A stretch of 20,232 nt of DNA from a virus. The stretch spans positions 20,599-40,830 of the IMG/VR virus record IMGVR_UViG_3300000101_000022; one strand, given 5' to 3'. This document shows, in pieces, positions 1 to 9,000 of the stretch; position 1 is the stretch's first letter, and each line of letters starts with the position of its first letter. The notes under the pieces are model-generated. The model saw nothing but the letters and a program-made list of their open reading frames with translations, was not told where the DNA came from and made no database searches. The position numbers and the translations under genes are program-made.

Positions 1-3000
1 CAAAGTGCAATACCAGTAGAAAACGATGCTGTTTTAGTTTTAGATAGACTAACAACAGTAAAAGTAAATGACATTGTAGGATTGTATGATGTTACTGAAG
101 AAGTACAAGGCTTTTTCAAAGTTAAAAGTGTAGAACTGAATAGAATTACTATAACACTACCAGAAGACGTAGCACTAACAACAGAGGCTACAGGCTTAAC
201 AGGAATACTTACAACGTTTGTTTCAAATCGTGTTGCAACACTTGCAGATGCAAATGCGTTTGCTGAAACAGATGTTGAATTCGGAGAAACAATTTGGGTA
301 GATAGTATTACTGCTGACGGCAAAGGTAAATGGAATGTTATTCGAGCAGGTAATAGTTTTGATTTAGATGAAAATTTAATTAACCCTGTAGAGAATAATA
401 TATCCTTTGGCGAAAGTATTGCAAACGATAGTGCAAATACTGTAGTTGCTGTAGGCTCGCCACTAGACGGTGACGGAAAAGTTTACATTTATGAAAGACA
501 ACAAGACGGTAGTACAACGTTTGGAACATTACAACCTAAACAAGTAATAGAACCTATTGCTAATTATTCAACTACTCCAGGCAAGTTTGGACAAGCAATG
601 TCTATGAGCCCAGATGGTGAATACTTGGTTATTACTGCTCCTAATTCAAGTAATGTTAAGACTGCATATAAAGATGAATTTACTTTTGCTACTGACTACA
701 AGTTAGGTTCTATTGTACAATACAATGGTAACTTATATAAGTCAAGAAGAACTGTTAAAGGCAGAACTGATAACGTAGTATTTGGCACATTTGATAGTGC
801 TAGTCGTTGGAGATCAGAACTTTATAAATTGCATGGCGCATATGATGATGTACCATTAATAGCATTAGGTGATTTACCACTTATAGATGTTGAGATTGAT
901 CACATATTAGTTAGAGCTCCGTTAGATGCATACGAAGGAAGTAATATTGGAGATACTTTATATCTTGATTGGAATGAATTAAGTTTAAATTATACACCAG
1001 ACGTTAAGCCAGAGATTGTTAATATTGAATTAACTAATCCAGTTAGACTAACAACTAATAGTAACCATGGTTTAGCAAATGGTGATCAAGTTATACTAAC
1101 TGATGTTCCAAATGATAACTTATCATTTAGACCTATTGCGTTCCCATACTTGTATGACAACAGCAATATTAACACACCATTTGATACAGTACAACAAAGT
1201 AGTGTTAAAGGTATTGAAGGTACAAAATATTATGCTAAAGTATTAACAAATCAACAAATTGAATTATACAGTGATGAAGCATTAACAATTAAAGTTAATG
1301 GTACTGTAGGATTTGTAGGTACAGCAAATATTGGTGGCTTTAATGGTTACCTAAATAAAATAAACAAACCTTTTGATAATACGTTTAGTGGAATTAATAA
1401 AGACTTCCTTAGTCTAAATCCACATATTATAAGACGTAAAGTACAGGAAGTATTTTATATACTTGACCCTGTTAATGTTCCTAGTGTTTCAGCAGGCGAC
1501 AGAGTAACTACTGCAACAGGTAATGCTGATGTTGTTCGTGTTAGAAATGAATTAGGACGTCTAGTAATTTATGCAGATAGAAAGAATGGTGTATTTGACG
1601 AGTCAGGTACGCTATACATTAACGATCAGTTCTTAGTAGGTAGTTATACAAGACCACTAGCCGACAATGTAGATAGAAGTACTGTATTAGGTGGCTATTG
1701 GGAAATACCATTAGCATCAGGCTTTATACCTAAAAACCAACAGTTAACAAATACTCCAACAACAGATTCAGGAGAAGGACTAGTTGTTGTTGATGTTAAA
1801 AACAATTACAATCCAGCAACGTTACCAGGTGTTGGCTGGACAGAAAGTACAGCAAGACTGCCATATAAGAGTAGTGTACAAAATACTTTAGAAAATCCAG
1901 TTGTAGTTCTTTCGTCAACATCAAAAGCATTTAAGAAAGAAACTGATCTTATTAGAGTGCTTAGTCATAAGAGTCAAGGCGTTGCGGGCAACGTTACTGA
2001 AGTTGATATATTAGATCCAAGATTTGTTGTACGTTTACCTAAAAACGTATCTGACAAGGCAGTATCAGCAACAGCTGATGGCACAACGCCTAATCCGTAT
2101 GTTGGTGTTTACTTAAATGATATTCCAGCAAATGGCGTACTACCAGATATATCTGATACAGGATTTGGTGCAGACCCATATGCTATTATTAATGTAGACA
2201 AACGACTTCCAACAGACTTATGGAATGGTTATATTGACTATGATGTATTTGCTGAAGTAGATTTAGCCCCAGGCGATACTATTAGAGAAGGTCAGTCAGG
2301 TGCAACAGCAGTAATTACATTCATACAAAGAGATTTAGATAAGTCAAGACTGTATGTTAAAGGTGTTGCAGGCGAATTTAGTTTTGGTTCACGTTATGTT
2401 GACGGTGACGGAATAGCACCGCAATCAATGTGGTTATACAAACAAATAGGTGCAAACCTAACAAGAATTGGTACTACCGAATCAAGACAATTAGCAGACG
2501 AAGATATTGGTTATCTTGCAGTGTTTACTCACACTACAAATTTAAGTATACCTCCAAAGTTAACATTTGCACTAAACAGTATCACAGATGAAGTTGCTGA
2601 CTACGAAACAAAATTCATTACAGGTATTGAATATCAAACATGGATTGAAGAATTTAAACCAGGCTTACCTCGTGTAACATTAGAACCTAGTACAGAAAAT
2701 AATGACTGGGCACAGGTAGATAACATTCCTATTAACGTAGGTAGAGATGCAAGTTCTTATACTAAAGAAGGAGCATACTTTGTATATCAAAACAATAGTA
2801 CAACTGGACAATATGATTTAGTTAGTGGATATATTCTTCCTAATCGTTCAAACAGTCGCGAACTAGGACACAGTGTAAAACTTATTAAAGATAATAATTT
2901 CTATAAACTTGTTATCAACAGTAAAGAGGCACACACTAATGACGGCACCGATGGTAATGGTAGACTTTACTTTGTACTAAACGGTACAAGTGAGTTTGGC

Positions 3001-6000
3001 ACATATAATTGGTCACTAGGTAGAGATCCAGATTTCAAAGGCGAATACAATACTATTTCATCTTACTATCAAGATCAAGTTGTAATTTATAATGATGTAT
3101 TCTACAGAGCACTTACTAATTTAAGTAACGAAGAGTTTACTCCAATCAAATGGCAAGTAATAGGAAGTGATATAGACTTCGTTGGTTACTTACCAAATAC
3201 ATCAGGACTTGTTATTCCGGGTGATGATAGTAGTATTGTAAACTTATCAACTAGCGGATACGGCGAAGTATTTGATATTAGTGATAATGGCAGAGTATTA
3301 GCAACAGTAGCAAGATATGACAGTGGCAATAAACTTGTAATATACACACTCAAGGATATGCACTTCCAATACGTAACAGAATTTACTGCACCTATTGACT
3401 CAGACGGTTATGGTAACAGTATAACAGTTTCAGACAATGGTAACTTAATTGTTGTAAGTGCTCCTGGCACAGACGCTAGAGAGTCGCAACAAGGCAAAGT
3501 ATTTGTTTACAAAAATGTTGCAGGAACATATTCATTACAACAGGAACTAAACAGTCCTAATGCAGAATTAGTTGAAGGCTTCGGACAAACTTTAGGATTT
3601 GACGGCAATCAATTAATTGTAACAGGTGCAACTAGTGATATACTACTTGACACTACATTTGATAGATATGAGAATAGAGACACAACACGTAATGACTATG
3701 TTAACGATCCAACTAAAGGATTTAATGTAGCAGAAACAACTTACGATAATGGATTTACTACATTTGTTAAGCGTGTAAGTGACAGTGGCAATGTTTATGT
3801 TTATGAAAATATAAATGATACTCTTGTGTTTGGACAGCGTTTAAAATATTCAAACTTTAATGTTAAAAACTTTGGCAAGAACGCTATTGTAAACAACAAC
3901 ACAATACTAGTAGGTTTACCTGCACTAGGCGTTACAGGAAATATTCAAGGTCAGGTAGCAGTATACATCAAAGATGATATTGACAGCACTTGGTCAGTTT
4001 ACAGAGAACCAATTGATCCTGCAGACCTAAACAAGTTTAGAGGAAGTTTTGTTTACGACACTAAACAAAATAATATGCTAACAAGACTTGATATACTTGA
4101 TCCTATATTAGGTAAGATACCTGGCACAGCAGAACAAGAATTATCATACAAAACACATTATGATCCTGCAAATTATAATGTAGGCTTTACTAATAATAAA
4201 GAACAGTACATTGCTTGGGACGATAGAAATAAAGGTAAACTATGGTGGGACCTAAGTACAGTAAAATATATTGACTATCATCAAGGTTCAATAACATACT
4301 CACAAAATACATTTAACAAACTTGCAGAAGGCGCAAGTATTGATGTTTACGAGTGGGTAGAGTCAAACATATTACCGTCAGCATGGGATAACTTAGCAGA
4401 TACTAATAGAGGCACAGCATTAGGTATAAGTGGTACTTCTAAATATGGCGATACAAAATATGCAACACAAGAAATATATGATAGTGTTGGACAAGTGTTT
4501 ACTACAAAATATTACTTCTGGGTTAAAGCAACTAAGGTACTACCACAAATTGAAGGTAGAAATTTAACAGCATATGATATACAAAATATCATAACAGACC
4601 CTGCAGGACAGAAATTAAAATTCGTTACTATACTTGGTAATGATAGATTTGTTTTATATAACTGTAATAACTTAGTTAGCGATACAGATGTTGCAATTAA
4701 TTTCCGTTACTGGACTATTGAAAATCAAGATAATAATATTCATACAGAATATCAAATTGTTACAGACGGATTTGAAACAAGTAAACCTAAATCAAGTATT
4801 GAACAGAAATGGTTTGATAGTTTAATCGGAACTGACAAGTATGGCAGAGCAGTACCAGATCCAACATTAAGTATAAAACAAAAATACGGTAACTTAAATA
4901 GACCAAGACAAGGTTGGTTTGTAAATCGTAAAGAAGCACTAAAACAATTTATTGAAAGAGTAAACAGAGTTCTTATAAAAGAGCTTGCGGTTGATAACTT
5001 AGATCTTACAAAATTATCTAATAAAGATCCTCGCCCAACAATACTGTCAGGCATGTTTGATAGTATTATTGATACAGAAGCAGAATTAAGATTTGTTGGT
5101 ACTGTTAGAGCAGAGCAAGCAGTATTAGAACCTGTTTGTGTAGACGGCACAGTAACCAAAATAAAGGTAATAACTAGAGGTAGAGGTTATAAAAATCTTC
5201 CAAAAATTACTATTAACGGAACTGGAACAGACCTAGAACTAACACCTGTTTTAAACAACATAGGCGCTATTACAAGCGTTACTGTTGTTAATGGCGGCAC
5301 TAACTACACAGACGACTTAACGCTTACTGTAAGACCTCTTAGCACCCTTGTAAGGTCAGATAGTACACTAGGTGGCAAGTGGTCAATTTATGTTTGGGAT
5401 AGTACAAATAGAAATTGGACAATATCAAATCAACAGTCGTATGATGTAGCAGAATATTGGAATTACAAAGATTGGTATGCAGAAGGTTACAGTGAATTAA
5501 CTTCAGTAGACTACTTAATTGATAATCTATACGAATTAAATATTATACAAGATACTATTGGTGACATTGTTAAGATATCTAGTGTAGGCACAGGCGGCTG
5601 GATATTACTAGAAAAAATTGTAAACGTAGATACACCAGACTATAGTTCAGGATACAAAACTGTTGGACGTGAAGACGGTACACTAGAATTCCTATCAAAA
5701 CTTTATACACAAGACGGTGGATCATTAGAGTTACGTAAAATATTAGAAACTATTAGAGATGATTTATTTGTTGACGAACTTGCAAATGAATATAACCAAT
5801 TGTTCTTTGCAGGACTGCGTTATGTGTTTACAGAACAAAATTATGTTGACTGGGCATTTAAAACAAGTTTCATAAAAGCAAAACACAATGTAGGCGAGCT
5901 AAAAGAAAAAACTACATATCAAAATGATAACTTACCAAGTTTTGAAAAGTACATTGAAGAAGTTAAACCTTACAGAACAAAAGTTAGAGAATACTTATCA

Positions 6001-9000
6001 GCATATGATAAGACAGATAATACTCAAAGTGTTGTAACAGACTTTGAACTATCGCCGTTTTATGATACAGAGCGTGGCGAAATAGTTAGTCCACAAGTTA
6101 AAATTAATGACGGAGTGTTATCAGGTATAAACTTTAATATTGATCAGTATCCACAAAAGCATTGGGTTGATAATTTTACATACAGTGTTGAAGAAGTTAA
6201 AATTGAAAATGGTGGCTCGGGCTATACTAATATTCCACAAGTAACTATTACTGGAGGCGGCGGCACAGGTGCAACTGCAAGTGCATATATAGGTAGTGGT
6301 AGTGTTAAAAATATTGTTATTACTAACAGTGGCTCAGGCTTTACAAGTATTCCAACTATTACAATCGACGGTGTACAAGACGAAGGCGGAACACCACCTA
6401 AAGTAAGTATTGTATTAGGAAACAAAAAAGTAAGAAGTTTAAATATTACACAAAAATTTGACAGACTATCTCCAAACTTAGAAATATTAAACTTACCAGA
6501 AACAGAATTATTTACAAGTACTGGTACTGAACTTACACTAACACTGAAGTTTCCAATGGACTTAACAAGAACTAATGTTAGAGTGTTCTTTAACGATACT
6601 GAAGCACTAAGCAGTCAGTATAGTTTCAATAACAAAGAATTGTTTAGTACAAACAAAACACACATTCGTAACCAAGGTTATATTACATTAACTAATGCAC
6701 AACTAGTTGGAACAATAATTAGAGTTGAGTACAACAAAGATATTAGTATGCTTACAGCGGCAGATAGAATTAACTTATTCTACAATGCAACTGATGGGCA
6801 GTTAGGTAAAGACCTAGGACAACTAATGGACGGTGTTGACTACGGTGGCGTTGAAGTTAAGAGTTTTGAATTTGGTCAAGACTTAGGTTGGGACAGTAAA
6901 GAATGGTACACTACTTCATGGGATTCATATGATGAAAACTTTGATGATGAAAGTTTTGTAACAACTGGTCCTACATTTAGATTCCAACTATCTAAACCTT
7001 TACAAGAAGATGCAATATACAATGTATATGTTAATGCTACAAGAGTTGATGATATTAACTATGACGGTAGTACTAAAACTTATATTGCAGGTGATGGTTC
7101 AACAGTTCTTTCATTAGGTAATCCAAATGCAATTATGTTATCAATTACTTCAGACAGTACTGAGTATGTAGTTGAGAACGGAAACTATTATATTGATATA
7201 CAAAATGTTGAGGAATGGGAAGAGTTCTTTGCTACTTCTAATCCAACAATTACTTTTAGAAAATCTACAAGCGATGGTAGTTTCCTACCAGAAGGCATTG
7301 GCTTTGATAGTTTAATTGAAGGTGGTAACTTACAGTATGGTACTGCAACAGGAATTGATGCAGGTGATATTAACCTTGACGGTGACGGATTTGTTACACC
7401 AACAACATCAAAAGGTCCAGAAGAATTAGTTCCAGGACAGTTACATGATACATTAGACTTAAAAGTTTACGATAGATCAGCAGACGGCGGAAGTTTAATT
7501 AGCACAAGAAACTATACTGCAACTGATGGACAAGTAAACTTTGATTTAGATGTTTTACCACACAACATATTCAGTGCTATTGTTAAAGTTAACGGAAAAA
7601 TATTACAATCCGAAGACGTTCCAGGATCTGATAGTTCAGTAGTTGGAACACCAGAGTACAGTATAAACTTTACAGATAAGAAATTAGTTCTAAGAGATGC
7701 ACTAGTAGCAGGAGACAAAGTAAATGTATTGTCAATGGCAGGCAGTGGAGAAAGAATTTTAGACACAGATCACTTTATTGGTGACGGCACAACAAGAACA
7801 TTTGTAACAAGTGTGATATGGTCAGACGGTATACAAAATTACATCAATGTAGACGGAGCAAATGCTCAAGTATCATTATTTGAAACAGATAGTTCCTATG
7901 GTGATAAAGCAGGACTAGTTGGACTAGACTTTGTTATTCCGCCAAACGATAATGCGTTTGTTTATTACTCATTGTTTGATACTAATGAAGAAACAATACA
8001 AAGATATAGCGAAGTAATTATTGATAGATTTATTGGAGATGGTAGTACAGTACAGTTTGAATTGTCACCTGAGCCTGCTTCAAGGCTTCCACTAAGTCAT
8101 AACATTATTGTTAAAGTTGATGATAAAATATTATTTCCAGGATACACACAACAATGGTACATCACTACAGCACGTGAATATGTATTAGATAGATCACAGT
8201 ATCCAACAAGCAGTCTAAGTCCAGATGCAGTTGATGTATACATTAACGGTATTAAAAAAGTATTACTAAAAGACTATCGTTGGAACTTTAATAACTCATC
8301 AGTTACTTTGTTTGATAACGTAGGTGAAACTGGCGATGACTTAGAAATTGTTATTACAGATTCAGCAGAATATGAATTTAGTAAAAATACATTAATTGGA
8401 CTACCAACAGTAACAGGTACATTTGAACCAGGCGAAACTGTAGAAATAGGAACTGGAGACAGTACAGTTTATACAGCAACAGTAAAATCATTTACTACTG
8501 GTACAGGTAACTTAGTTGTAGTAGGCACTGTTCCAGGACTATCCCAAGCAGTTGACCTTGACGGTAGTATTCCAATTGTAGGCTTAACAAGTAATGCAAC
8601 AGCATCATCGATTGTAAGTATAACACTTGTTGAAGCAGGCGACAGACTAGTATTAGATAGCATACCTGCAGATGGTAAACAAATTGATGTATATAAATTT
8701 AATAGACACGAACTACAAGATATACAAATGGAAACAAAAACTAACGTTTCACGTAGTGTACTTACAGTTGGTACAGATGACTATTATGAATTTAATAGAC
8801 TAACAAAAGGCTTAGTTAAACTACGTGCGCCAGCAGTAGATACTGCGTACCTTTGGATAAGTTTAAACGGAACATTGTTAACTCCAAACGTTGACTACAA
8901 GTTAGTTAAAATGGATAATTACGTACAAATAGATAGACCCGTTAAACCAAATGATAAAATACAAGTAATTCATTTTGCGGCTGACAAAGCAAGTGAAAAG

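Noticed and set aside
82-84. TTG as the start codon of the giant gene
   Set aside because: The same frame stays open to base 1 with similar codon use and there is no ribosome site near 82, so the true start is outside the window.
403-3980. Calcium-binding propeller of the integrin type
   Set aside because: FG-GAP-like units are visible, but the DxDxDG calcium loops are not evident, so calcium binding is not claimed.
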